A stretch of DNA of 64,000 bases from Diatrype stigma (taxonomy: Eukaryota; Ascomycota; Sordariomycetes; Xylariales; Diatrypaceae): the NCBI GenBank assembly GCA_022225965.2, contig JAKJXP020000005.1:248001-312000 (forward strand). The letters run 5' to 3'. The first letter of the stretch is position 1. The number at the start of each line of letters is the position of its first letter. The position numbers and the translations under genes were made by a program. The notes beneath the pieces were generated by a model. It saw nothing but the letters and a program-made list of their open reading frames with translations, did no database searches and had not been told where the DNA came from. This document shows positions 10,250-21,041 of this stretch, piece by piece.

Positions 10250-11917
10250 TCACACCCTCCCCAGGAGGCCTTGAGTAGTCGTCATCTTGCTCGAAAATGC
10301 AATGATACTACCAACCACACACATCACACCGCTAAACAAGGACGCCTCGAAGAAGCCTCCATAGACATCGACGAACTTGCCGTTGACGGGTGGCCCCATC
10401 AGGACCGCGAGCGAGCTGACAGCCATACCCATGCCCATGTAGGTGCCGAACTCCTGGGGGTTCCTGGGGCACAGGCTGAAGGCGGCCGAGGAACCCGAGA
10501 TGATGGTACCCGAGGCGAAGCCGACGCAGACGGCGTAGACCACGACAGCCGCGACGGTCTCCGCCTTCGGGAGGCAGCAAACCACGATCCCCGTGGCCAG
10601 CCCTCCCAGGGCGAAGATGTTGATGCGGCCGAACTTGTCGGCCAGGACACCAGGCACGATACGGCCCAAGGTCGAGGCGGCGTTCAGGACGGCCAGCATG
10701 TACGAGGCCAGCGCGGGGTCCATGCCCCGGCCCACGGCGTAGGTCGGGAGGTAGAACAGCGGCGTCCACATGCCGGCGTACATGAAGAAGGAGGCGGCCA
10801 CGAGCAGGACGAAGTTCGGCTGGCGGAAGGCGGCGCCGATGAAGAAGGTGGCGGGCCGCGGCGGGAGGCGCGCGCGGATCGCGGCGCACGCGAAGCCCAG
10901 GAGCGGCGCCATGATGAAGCCGACCGCCCGCACCGACCACCCGAAGCCGAGGGGCGAGCCGTTCAGCAGCTTCGACAGCACGACGGGGAACACGATGCCG
11001 CCGAGCGAGGACCCCGAAACGGCGACCCCGAGCGCCGCCGCGCGCCTCTTGTCGAAGTGCTGCGACACGGCGGCGAGCGCCGGCAGAACCATCAGGCCCG
11101 TGGCGATTCCTAGCAGGACCGATTGGGCGAGCACTTGAAATGCTGCTAGTTAGCTATTTCCATTTCTCTTCAGAAGCTGACGAGAAAAAGAAGAAAAAGA
11201 AAAAGGGGGGAGGGGCTAAGATCTAGGGCGTTTTGGGCTACATTTTTAAGCGGAACACTACCCCCTATCCACACATACATATAAAAAAAAGGGGGGAAAT
11301 CGCGCTGTGGATAGGCATCAAAGGGCAAAATGGAGACCTCAGGGGCGACGTACTGAATTGCCAGTACTTGGAGCACAGACTCGTCATCATGATGGCAAAG
11401 ATGTAGAGAACCATGGCTGGGCGTAGGATCTGGAGAGCTAGCATGTCAGAATGAGAGAAGCGCGCCGGGCAGAGGGGGGGGAGGGACAATAAGGAGTGCA
11501 ACAAAAACCAGCTTAGATGCTTGGAGCCTCAGCTACCGGGAATGCTAAAACCGAGCGTGTATGACATACCCAAGGACCGTAGCGGTCAAACGCAGGTCCC
11601 GCGAAAGCGCCCGTCGCGAACTGGAGGCAAGCCGCCAGGGAGCCGATCCAGGCGATCTTGTCCGGCGACTCGCCGCTGAGCTGGTTGTGCGTGTAGTACT
11701 CTTGGAAGACGCCGAACGAGCTCGAGTAGCCCACGGCCGTGAAGAAGATGAAGCCGGCGCCCGTCGCGACGAGCCAGGCCCGCAGGCCACCGTCGGGCGC
11801 CGGCTCGAAATCGGGACTTTTCTCCTCCAGCGGGGTGGAGGAGCCCCCGGTGCCGGCGGCTGACTTCTGCTCCTCGACCGTGCCCGAGACATCGTATTCT
11901 GTGCTTCTGGCTGTCAT
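10250..11917 (-). CDS. MFS transporter, monocarboxylate transporter (MCT)-like family (435 aa)
   Basis: The CDS is complement(join(10250..11133,11354..11429,11570..11917)). The introns are 140 and 220 nt. The middle exon is only 76 nt but supplies the transmembrane segment ILRPAMVLYIFAIMMTSL. After a hydrophilic N-terminus the protein shows the MCT signature: DGGLRAWLV at the start of TM1, then FGVFQEYY, then the cytoplasmic loop motif DRYGPW. Further segments include SGSSLGGIVFPV and GRIVPGVLADKFGRIN at the start of the second half. Twelve membrane segments fit the length, which is normal for fungal MCT-like carriers. The substrate cannot be read from sequence; candidates are monocarboxylates, riboflavin or a secondary metabolite. 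The gene diverges from a Zn2Cys6 regulator 573 bp away, a plausible regulatory pair. Exon 3 is very GC-rich, which creates long false frames on the opposite strand. Confidence 0.9.
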
Positions 11918-12490
11918 ATTGATTTTTTTTTTTTAATTGTTTCGGAGGAGTTGGGTGGTGGCTTCTTCTCAGGGGCTTCGTTGTGGGCCCTAGTTGCACT
12001 AGACTATAGGACTGTATTGGGTAGTTAGGGGGTAACATATATGACCTACGAGGACTAAGGATGCCATCTTTTTTATAGAAACCAGTCGTATTAAGCCATC
12101 TTCCCTTTATAGCACCTTATTCTTCTTTTCCCCTTTCTCCCTTCCCTTCTTTTTGCAGTCTGCTACGGATACGAAGCTGCCCAAGGAGAAGATGTCGACC
12201 GATTCGGAGTCGGGAAATTCAACCAATCAGAGACCAAGAAAGCTCGGCATATTGCGGCGATGCGGGCCAAAACCCCGAGAGTGTCGACGCTGCCACGGCG
12301 GAGACCGACATGTCTATTCAACACTCCCCCGATCATTGGTTTTGTGTCTTTTTCTCATGTACCTGCTAGTTATACATTGCTTCCATTAGCGACGAGATTT
12401 TAGCCTATACCTCAGGTTTTAGGCCAATCCACAGTGGGTAAGGCGTTAGGTCATCTACCGATCTTGAGTGTGTCCACCGTCCAGTCAGCT
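11918..12490. promoter_or_regulatory. Divergent promoter region between MCT transporter and Zn2Cys6 regulator
   Basis: These 573 bp separate the two divergent start codons. A pyrimidine-rich tract (about 12,100-12,155) points toward the plus-strand gene, and a run of T (11,926-11,935) lies just upstream of the transporter start. A short frame at 12,192-12,389 has no recognisable motif and is more likely leader or spacer. Confidence 0.5.
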
Positions 12491-14955
12491 ATGGCCGAAC
12501 CCGAGCGTCGGCGCAGAAGACCGGCCGTGTAAGTCTTGCTTAATGTTCGGTGTTTTCGTGCAGCTACTGATACCTAGTTCGTAGTTCATGCACGGTTTGC
12601 AGGCGACGCAAGATCCGATGCAATCGGGAAACCCCCTGCAGCAACTGCTTGCGGTCGAAAGAAGCGATCTGTGCCTATGAGAACTTCTCGTCTCAATCCC
12701 TGCGTCCATGGGCCGCCGAGGGGAGCACGATTGCGCTTGCTCCTGCCCGAAAGTCGGAAGAGTCCCAAACCGCTATGTCTTCTGGCCAGGCTTCTAGCGC
12801 CAGCAGTCGTTCGGTTGGTTCGACTTACCAACCGGCATCATCTAGAGCTAGTCTAACAGGCAAATTGACCCCGACCCAACAAGGTTCCGCCTGGGATGTC
12901 GAGGCGATGCAGGAGAAAATAAGAGAGCTCGAGAAGCAGCTATCTGAACTGGCTCACAACCGCAGCCCCCCTGTCGAGTTCCCTGCGAAGCCGAGAGGCT
13001 CTAACATAGAAACATTCTCGTCAACTCTCAGCGGCAATGTCCATGTCCTCCATGAAACTAGCTTTCCGAGTATCAGCCGCAGCGTGACACAGAAGACCCG
13101 TCTGTTTGGTCAGAGCCATTGGGTCAACGGAGCCACGGTGAGTACCCTTGCCACCCCTAGCTATTATCATCAAACAAGTGGCCTAACCTTCATTAGTCCG
13201 GGGACATTTTTGGCATACTGGAGACATTGGATTCCCGTAATCGTGAAGGGATGTTGCATGCTTCCTCCAATGTAGTAAAATGCAAAACATTGGCCAGAAT
13301 CATCAAATCCCAGCGGGCACCTTCGTGGCCCACGACGTCGTGTACCAGCCTTCCCTCCAAAGAGGTTACCGACAAGCTACTGGACTGTTACCTCCGGACC
13401 ACTGAAAGGGTATATCGAGTGCTGCATATTCCTACGCTCAAGAAAGACTACGATGCGCTTTGGGTTGCAGGTAGCGAGCCTGACCCAGGCTTTCTCATTC
13501 AACTGAAATTGGTGCTTGCCATCGGGGCTGCAACCCACGATGAAAAGTTCTCATTACGCAATTCGGCCATTCACTGGGTATATGAAGGAAACGCCTGGCT
13601 ATCGGACCTCGATCTCAAGCAAAAGTTGTTGAACATACAATCTTTACAAACCAACATTCTATTTCTACTCGCTCGAGAAGCAACAGGAATTAGTGAGGAG
13701 TCTATCTGGATTCATGCGGGCACACTGGTCAGAACAGCCATGCATATGGGGTTGCATAGAGATCCCGCCTTGCTGCCAACGAGATCAAATTTTGCTTCGG
13801 AAATGCGGCGGCGGATATGGAATACAATCCTCGAGATAGCGCTGCAGTCGAGCATCATGTCGGGTGGGCCTCCGCTTCTCTCTCTTGGCGATTTCGATAC
13901 CAAACCCCCGGGCAATATCGATGATGATCAGCTCACGGTGGACGACCCCACGCCGAAACCAGAGACCGATTATACCGATATTTCTGTCGCTTTGGCTCTT
14001 CGCAAGATGTTCCCGGTTCGCCTTGCTATCACAAAATTCTTGAACGACCTGGGGTCTAATGGCACATATGAAGAAACTCTCAGACTTGACGAAGAGTTCC
14101 GGACTTCATTCAAGGTCCTTGGGCGAACCCTTCAGGGCAGTGGGTCGTGCATGAGAACGGCGGTCCCCAGGTTTGAACTACGCGTCGTGGAGCTTATTAT
14201 GTACCGCTACCTCATCGCCCTTCATCTCCCTTTTTTCAGTCTATCTTTAAGGCGGACATCCTACGCATTCTCTAGGAAGGTCGCGGTCGAGACCTCACTC
14301 AAAATCTGGTGTGCGGCATTCCCATCCTCGTCCGTCATGGCCAACCAGCCAGCCAGCGAAACACGCTCGCTAGACCAGGACGATGTGACTCGCCTCACGA
14401 TCTGCGGTTCTGGCTTGTTCCGCATCATAACCACACAAGCTAGTTTTGTCGTCGCAGCGGAACTACGAACTCAGTTGCAAGAAGAAGGAGGTCTCGGTCC
14501 GGTCCCGCTGCGTGCAGACCTTCTAGCGATAATGGAGGAGGCGCCATCCCGGGCCTTACAGACCATCGAAGTCGGAGAAACGAATATCAAAGGCTACTTG
14601 ATTATGGCGCTGATCGCCACGCAGATCAAGGGGCTGATAAGAAGCGCCGAGAAGGAGGAGCTCGCGGGGATGCTGGTCAACACTCTGGAAGAGGCCGGCG
14701 CGACGTGCTTGTCGATACTGGAGACAAAAGCGGCGGAGGCAACTGTCAATAATGGATTTGACCAGCTTCCTTCGGGCACGCCGCCTCAGCGTATGGAAGA
14801 CTGGGATTTCATGGTGAGCCAAGCAGGATATGAACTCCAATACAGACTTGACGTTAAACGTCTCTAACAATTGAATGCAGGTGTCCGATACACAGTTCGA
14901 TTTCGTCAACCTAATGGAGCCCTCCAACTGGATGTTCAGTGCAGAAAGTACGTGA
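12491..14955 (+). CDS. Zn2Cys6 transcription factor with fungal_trans domain (760 aa)
   Basis: The CDS is join(12491..12528,12585..13137,13197..14813,14881..14955), with introns of 56, 59 and 67 nt. The first intron sits just before the zinc cluster. Only the acceptor ending at 12584 restores the full motif SCTVCRRRKIRC followed by the remaining three Cys (C-x2-C-x6-C-x5-C-x2-C-x7-C, residues about 14-40). A linker and a short heptad-like stretch (EKIRELEKQLSEL) follow, suitable for dimerisation. The middle homology region begins near LLDCYLRTTERVYRVLHIPT and continues through the segment with HMGLHRDP and EMRRRIWNT, both hallmarks of the fungal_trans domain. The C-terminal exon is 24 codons. 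It is the likely regulator of the divergent transporter and possibly of the desaturase further downstream; this is inference from position only. Confidence 0.9.
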
Positions 14956-15832
14956 GGTTACATTTGACGGACGAACTGGACAGATGAATATAAGGCGCGA
15001 ATATGAGGCACGAATCTGTAGGTTTAGATCTAACTATAGCGTGACTACTACCTAAGCGATGCATTGGAGGTTAGTTATTATTCCGGATTTTCCTCGAGGC
15101 CGGTTTCTCAATATATATCACAATTTTATATCGCGAGCTCTATTAGTACACATAATAAATCTCGAGCCCACCGAGGCTGCAAAGGTGAAGTATCACGACG
15201 ACCTCCAAGCGCCAACCAAGTGAATAGGGGAACAGTGCTAGGCACTAAAGTACTTACTTCAGTACCTACTTATGTAACCCAGATGACTTAGCCCTACAGA
15301 TAGAGTTCAGCCAATCGGATGGTGTTCGTATGAAACTCGGGGCTGAGCGCCCAGTTGAACGTAATCAAAAGCCTAGAAAGCCTAGGGCACTCCACGAGGG
15401 GTGCTAGGCAACCACTTTGAGCGTAGTATAGGTGTTAAGGCATGGTAGTAGTTCCCTTCTACTAAGCCACAGCCATCCTGCGCTACGGCCGGCTATGCTG
15501 GTGGTGAGCCAATCGCTAGTTGTGCAACAGCGAGGGTGGCATCCGAGCTGCCTTCGGCTGACGTTGATTAAAAGGTAGGACATATCTTTCAGCTGAAACG
15601 TCTTACTTAATTGCCTGCCTTCATCTAATCTACGAACATAATATACCCATAGTTATACCACATAGGCGTCCCGGGGGGATAGTAACAGTTGACTGATAGT
15701 TGACTGCTCTGACCGGTTGCACTGACTAAACTCGTCTCCCCCGCCCCTCTATGAGACATCGCCAAAGCCAACGAATAAGACCTAGTCTGGAGCTGGAATA
15801 TATTGTTTAGGAGAGAAACCAGAGACTCCACG
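14956..15832. other. Intergenic region, no gene recognised
   Basis: This lies between two plus-strand genes and should hold the terminator of the regulator and the promoter of the next gene. A TACTTACTTCAGTACCTACTTATG-like stretch occurs at about 15,250-15,275. No coding signal was seen. Confidence 0.4.
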
Positions 15833-16963
15833 ATGGAGGACAAGGCCGCCCGATCTGTAGGCGCTGTTCACCGGCCATCAGATTCACCTGAATCAAGCCA
15901 CCCTCCGCCAGTGGTATCTACAGCGGAGAATGCGGCAGTTGGCAGCACCAGCACTAGCACCAACACCAACACCAGCGGTGGCGACGGGGGCAGCGGCGGG
16001 GACAGCGGCAGTACAAACCCGCCCAAGCCACCCCCTTACTCGGGACCTACAGCGAATCCCTCCCCTCAACGCCAAAGCCAGCGTGGTAACGGGCCGCAGT
16101 ACTACCCTGGGCTCCCCGTGCTCGACTACCGCCAGTACGCGCCGCCCCTGTTCGAGCTGTCCTCGGACAAGACGACCATCACGAGCAAAGCCTCGTACCT
16201 GTCTGAGAACGCCGGCGCCCTGGCAGCGCTAATCCGCAACGTGGCCAGGGTGCCGCCGAAACCCTACATCCAGGTCCAGGGCAGCCGCGGCGGCGGCCAC
16301 AACATCGACTTCGCCGTCAAGATGAACCTGATGACCCTGCTGGTCCCCGAGGACGCCGGCAGGCGGATGGACTACCTGCGCTGCGTCGGGCAGGGCGAGG
16401 TGGCGTGCCGCGGCGGCCACCAGCCGGCGCTCCAGCCCGACCTCGGCCCCGACGCTGGGCTGGAGGACTGGTGCGAGCGGTTCGTCCGGGACCCCGCGCC
16501 CATCAAGACGTTCGCGCTGGAGCGGGTCGTGGCGAACCTCGACGTCGACTGGATCGAGGGCCAGCTGCGCAGCCTCGTCGCCGCCACGGGCTACAAGGGC
16601 GTGGTGACGGTGCAGTTCCCCATCGCCCACGCCAAGGTGGTCGTCCAGAATCCGGACAGGGTGAACCGGTTCTTCACGAGCGTGACCTCGCTGTTCACGG
16701 GCAGGAACAAGTACGAGGTCGTCAAAGCCGTCTGGCCGTTCGCGACGTCCCCGAACAATAGCAGCAGCAGTGGCGGCGGCGGCGGCGAGCGACAGTGCGT
16801 CGTACAGTCCGAGAGGACCTGGTGGGCTGAGTGGAAGGACATCATTCGGTACGCCATCGCCACCAAGAGGCGCGGATGGGTCACCAACGAGGACAGGCTC
16901 GAATACATCATGGAGGGTCTCGGGAGGGAGGTACCCGCCACCGACTGGGACGTGGAATACTAG
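15833..16963 (+). CDS. GC-rich conserved-type protein of unknown function (376 aa)
   Basis: This is a single-exon gene. The ATG at 15833 is preferred over an upstream TTG-initiated frame. Residues 1-100 are low complexity: Ser/Thr/Asn and Gly/Ser stretches, then a Pro-rich segment PPKPPPYSGP. A compact domain follows from about residue 100 (YYPGLPVLDYRQYAPPLFEL) to the end, with mixed alpha/beta character, several conserved-looking Trp (RTWWAEWKDIIRYA) and a C-terminus PATDWDVEY. No signal peptide, membrane segment or known catalytic motif is visible. A second low-complexity run (NNSSSSGGGGG) interrupts the domain near residue 308. The very high third-position GC compared with the flanks supports coding and explains the long antisense frames. 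I do not recognise the family. Confidence 0.75.
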   Translation: MEDKAARSVGAVHRPSDSPESSHPPPVVSTAENAAVGSTSTSTNTNTSGGDGGSGGDSGSTNPPKPPPYSGPTANPSPQRQSQRGNGPQYYPGLPVLDYRQYAPPLFELSSDKTTITSKASYLSENAGALAALIRNVARVPPKPYIQVQGSRGGGHNIDFAVKMNLMTLLVPEDAGRRMDYLRCVGQGEVACRGGHQPALQPDLGPDAGLEDWCERFVRDPAPIKTFALERVVANLDVDWIEGQLRSLVAATGYKGVVTVQFPIAHAKVVVQNPDRVNRFFTSVTSLFTGRNKYEVVKAVWPFATSPNNSSSSGGGGGERQCVVQSERTWWAEWKDIIRYAIATKRRGWVTNEDRLEYIMEGLGREVPATDWDVEY

Positions 16964-18142
16964 GTACTTTTTTACCCTAACTGGAGATCTGCGAGGAGAA
17001 TGTAGCCGAATATATCTACGAATCACGACGCATGCAAGATGGGCATATAGATCATAGTATGTGAGGAGTTCAGCCACAGGGTTACACAAGATCTTGGGTG
17101 AGACAATTGCTTCACGATGCCATTCCCATGGCTTGGTCTTGGGCTTGGGGGGGCTTTTTCGGGGGCTTGGGAGGGCTTGGGAGGGGAAACGTTGGGCTTA
17201 TGGGTAACTACTAATCATTTATTCCTCGAACTTTCGGTGGGGCTCACGTTTGTTTCTCGATCCTACGGGATACCAGAAATCCGGTCCGATCTGCTGCCCG
17301 ACCAGGAAAAGCAAGATCGCACTCCCCAAGAACGCCCAATCCTGGTCGCGTGGCTTGCGATGCGCCCATGATCCACGCAAGGGTTGGAAGAGCCTCAACT
17401 ATACGGGTGCACCCATGCCACGGGGGGTTTCTGTCCTGTAGCGGGTATGCGGGTGCCGGGGAGAAAAGAAACAAGAAGGAAAGTCAGCTTCTAGACACTT
17501 TCCCGGCCCACCCCCCTGGCCCGATGATGACGGTCTCGGCTTGGCCTAGAGATGGCCTCCAGAGTCGCCTGTGAGATCTGGTCTTCAATGTGGCACACTA
17601 GCCATTGGGCTTATAATACATACTTGGCGTTCGGGAACCGAGTGTTGTGCTGGCTTGAGTGTAGCTGCCTGACTGCTTTTCCTAGTTCCAGTTGATTAGT
17701 GAATCGAGTGTTTCAGTCGGAGATGACTTCACTGATGGGTGAACATTGGCAGCATCAGGGGCTGGACTTCTCAGACCGCCTGTTTCCTGATGTTTCTTGT
17801 CCTTATTCTGAGTTTTCTGGATACATATATAAGCGAGGTGAATGTATTCAAATTGGATAGCAGGATGTGGCATCTTGTCTCGAGCTTAAAAAGCCTATTT
17901 TCTGTCTGGACTATCATAGGTTTCTAGACCTCGCTCTATGATACAAACACACTCTCAGTATATTCAGAGGTTGTGTTCCTGGTTCCTGTGTTCATCGCCT
18001 GTCCGCCCGTGGGATCATTCTTGGGGGGAAGAAAGATATAAAGAGTATCAAGGTTCTTCCACGAGCGAGGCCTTGCGTACTCGGGGACTACTGCCGACCA
18101 ACCCTCTACCTACCTATCAGCTTTCGAAGTTTTATTGTCAAG
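16964..18142. other. Intergenic region, no gene recognised
   Basis: There is a G-rich stretch with repeated GGGCTTGGG/GGGGGCTT words at about 17,130-17,190. The rest has only short frames. The promoter of the desaturase gene must lie at the right end. Confidence 0.4.
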
Positions 18143-19870
18143 ATGGGTGATCTATACACCACCGAAACCATACATGGGGAGCTTGTGAAAGGAGGCGTAA
18201 GTCTACCCGTCCCAGGCGCCAGAAGCGAGTTTGAGTGCAAGAGCCACCTTCACTAACGAACACCGGATAGGAAATCGAAGGAAGCGTCAACGGCAAGGAG
18301 ATCAACATCGACATCAAGGGGCTGCGCAGCCAGATTCCCGCGCACTGCTTCAAACCCTCCACCGCCCGCTCCCTCGGGTTCCTAGCCCGCGACCTGGCGT
18401 TCTTCCTGGCCCTCCTCGCCGCGGCCTTGACCTTGGAATCGCGCGTTGTCGATCACAGCCGCCACCAGCTTGACCACCATCATCACTACTTCGACGACTA
18501 CAAGCCCTCACTGGCAGCCACGATCAGATTCCTCATCTGCTGCGGCGCGTACCCGTTCCTGGCCAGCCTGCCCCTGACGGGGCTGTGGGTGCTCGCGCAC
18601 GAGTGCGGGCACGGCTCGTTCTCGGCCAGCCGGGCGGTGGCGAACTCGGTCGGGTTCGCCGTGCACTCGGCGCTGATGCTGCCGTACTTCGCGTGGCGGT
18701 CGAGCCACGCGCGCCACCACCAGTTCGCCAACAACGTGTCGACCGACCTCAACTACGTGCCGCCCACGCGGGCCGAGTACCGCGAGCTCCTGCGCGGGCC
18801 GCGCCCCATCCCCGAGCCCGAGCCGGACGCGGGCCTCGACGTGGACCACCTCGTCGAGGACGCGCCCGCCGTCGTCCTGCTGCGCATCGTCCTCCAGCAG
18901 GTCGTCGGCTGGCCCTGGTACCTCCTGACCCACATCACGGCCGGGCCCAACAGCTCGCCGCGCAAGTCGCGCGGCTGGTGGGACAACAGCCACTACGTCC
19001 CCTCGAGCTCCCTGTTCCGCGAGCACGAGTTCTGGCGCGTGCTCGCCTCCGATTTGGGTATCGCCGCCGTCTGCTACGGGCTCTACCTCGCGGCGCAGCG
19101 ATATGGGTTCTGGACGGTCACTTGGACCTACGTCCTGCCCTGGATGTGGGTGAATCATTGGATCGGTATGCATACCTACCTACCTACCTACCTATCCCTC
19201 GTATCTAACACGCGTGTCTATAGTGATGATCACTTATCTCCACCATACCTCTCCGTCGCTGCCCAAGTACACGCCCGAGAGTTGGACGTATCTCCGCGGC
19301 GCGCTGGCCACCGTGGACCGAGAGCCCGGGTTCGTTCTGAGGCATATGTTCCACCATATCATTGATCTCCACGTGGTACATCACCTCTTTCCGTAAGTTC
19401 AAACCCCTCCCCCTCCCCGGCCTCTCCCTCCATACTTGGGGCGACAGTGAAAACCTAGACGACGCTGACAACTGGCGACAACAACAGCCGTATCCCGCAC
19501 TATCACGCACAGGAAGCGACCGATGCCATCAAGCCACTCCTCGGAGACTACTACCACACAGATCAGAGCTCTTACTGGGGCGCGCTCTGGGTGGCGTTCA
19601 CGCAATGCCAGTGGGTCGAGCCGGACGCGGAAAAGACGCACCGCGCAGTAAGTTTCCTTCCTGCCTTCCTCGCTACTGCGATGTTTGGATCCATCGTGAA
19701 TTCCCATTAGTAACTGACATTCTGTGTTCTTCCGTGAACAGCATCTTTATAATAAAAAGGGCGAGCATGACGCTTCAGACGGCGGCAGAGCCCGGCCCGA
19801 TGATGAAACGGGCGTTCTGTGGTATCGCCCGGGTAGAATGCCGGGCCCAGCGAAGTTCATGCGATCTTGA
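18143..19870 (+). CDS. Membrane fatty acid desaturase, delta-12/omega-6-like (468 aa)
   Basis: The CDS is join(18143..18196,18271..19165,19224..19392,19488..19647,19742..19870), with introns of 74, 58, 95 and 94 nt. All three histidine boxes of the membrane di-iron desaturases are present: HECGH (128-132), HARHH (164-168) and HVVHH (366-370). Hydrophobic segments lie between and before them. The C-terminal region RIPHYHAQEATDAIK is typical of the delta-12/omega-3 group. The expected site is the endoplasmic reticulum, with an acyl chain on a phospholipid as substrate. The sequence differs from a housekeeping oleate desaturase in its second box and in an Asp/Glu-rich insert near 185-205. A specialised desaturase or acetylenase of secondary metabolism is therefore possible. 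The second intron contains a CCTA tandem repeat (19,174-19,196). Confidence 0.9.
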
Positions 19871-21041
19871 AACGGATCATATCGCGTTTCGCCGTCTACA
19901 CTGGCGAGTGGGCTGGTTCAAGAAACTTACGAGAATTCCGTGACGCCTGGAAGATAGAATGACCAAAATGCCAGGACCTTCACCAATTGCCGCTATGAAA
20001 GTATATACGGGACGGGTCATCCCAGGGTGGTTTTGGAGTTTATGAGAAAAATAGAAAAGTAGTGGCGGGATCTTCTTTTTTTAATGTCTGTATGTAATAG
20101 TTTGTATTTACCAAACTTAGTGGAGAGATCACAATCCTCCATACGCTATAGATTGTACGAAGTCGCTGGGGGACATCTGAGAAATCCCTTTCTATTTTAT
20201 TTTTATTTTTCTAGCTCTAATTTGATTTTTTCGCTTTCGAACTTTCGAACTTTGACCGAAGATAATAGATGGTTTCAATGCACAATGCACACAATGCACA
20301 TGCTGAACTACAGTTTGCCTTCTTAGGAATTGAGACTCCTGATCGTCCAGGGGCTATGCAGCTGCCACTGGATGATCCCCTTTAGTACGTACTGTGTAAG
20401 TATTTGACTTATAATAGTGTCTTCAGGGGGTCGATATTGGCGATGACTCACCCCGAAAAACCGCTAATCAATGGGTGCCTCCACCCTAAAGTCCACTGCT
20501 CAGGTTGCGAGGTGCCGAACTCAAGCATCTCATTTGTCGCCTATCAACTGAACGACAAACCCATGAGTTTATTCATTATGATTCATATCGGTATGAGCCA
20601 CTAGATTCCCATGCCCCCTTTTACCGATTAGACTTATGGTCTATACCCCAGGTTCTCCGCCGCATCCGCTGCAGGTTGCCCAATAGAATGTGGTTAAACA
20701 AAACGATGTTGCATTGGCTGCGACTCATCATGCCTTGGTATATCCAGGCACCCGTAATATGGTGGGTGTACTATATGTGGGCGTTGAGGTTATTCTAATA
20801 TGCCTCTCAGCCTCTGTACGGAACTCCAATACCATCTCTATCCATACAAAAGAGTATGCTTTCGGAGGCATCTATTGATTTACCAGTGTCGTTTTACCCA
20901 TCATACTTGATCGTATTATTGTAACACAACTTCATATTTATTATCATATTTACCTAATTATAGGCCACCCTCCTTTTCAGTTCCATCCACTACCATTATT
21001 CCCATATATAATTTTAGGAAGGATACAACAGTCAAATAACC
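19871..21041. other. Intergenic region, AT-rich, no gene recognised
   Basis: It contains AT-rich sequence with short frames lacking motifs. A CACAATGCACA direct repeat is at about 20,280-20,300. The promoter of the next gene is at the right end (TATATAATTTTAGG near 21,005). Confidence 0.4.

Noticed and set aside
10241..11113. 290-codon plus-strand frame opposite the MCT transporter
   Set aside because: It is a shadow of a very GC-rich exon. The composition is Arg/Glu/His/Gly repeats and the minus-strand frame has clear MFS motifs.
3829..11917. Complete quinate utilisation cluster
   Set aside because: Only the repressor-like gene is present. The transporter is MCT-type rather than a sugar-porter quinate permease, and no dehydroquinase, dehydratase or quinate dehydrogenase gene was found.
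16229..17089. 286-codon minus-strand frame opposite the GC-rich unknown gene
   Set aside because: Biased composition (Val/Asp/His/Arg) typical of antisense of GC3-rich coding sequence. The plus strand has the better codon pattern and a proper start.
18508..19208. Long frames on both strands over the desaturase
   Set aside because: They are shadows. Only one frame carries the three histidine boxes and matches the splice sites.
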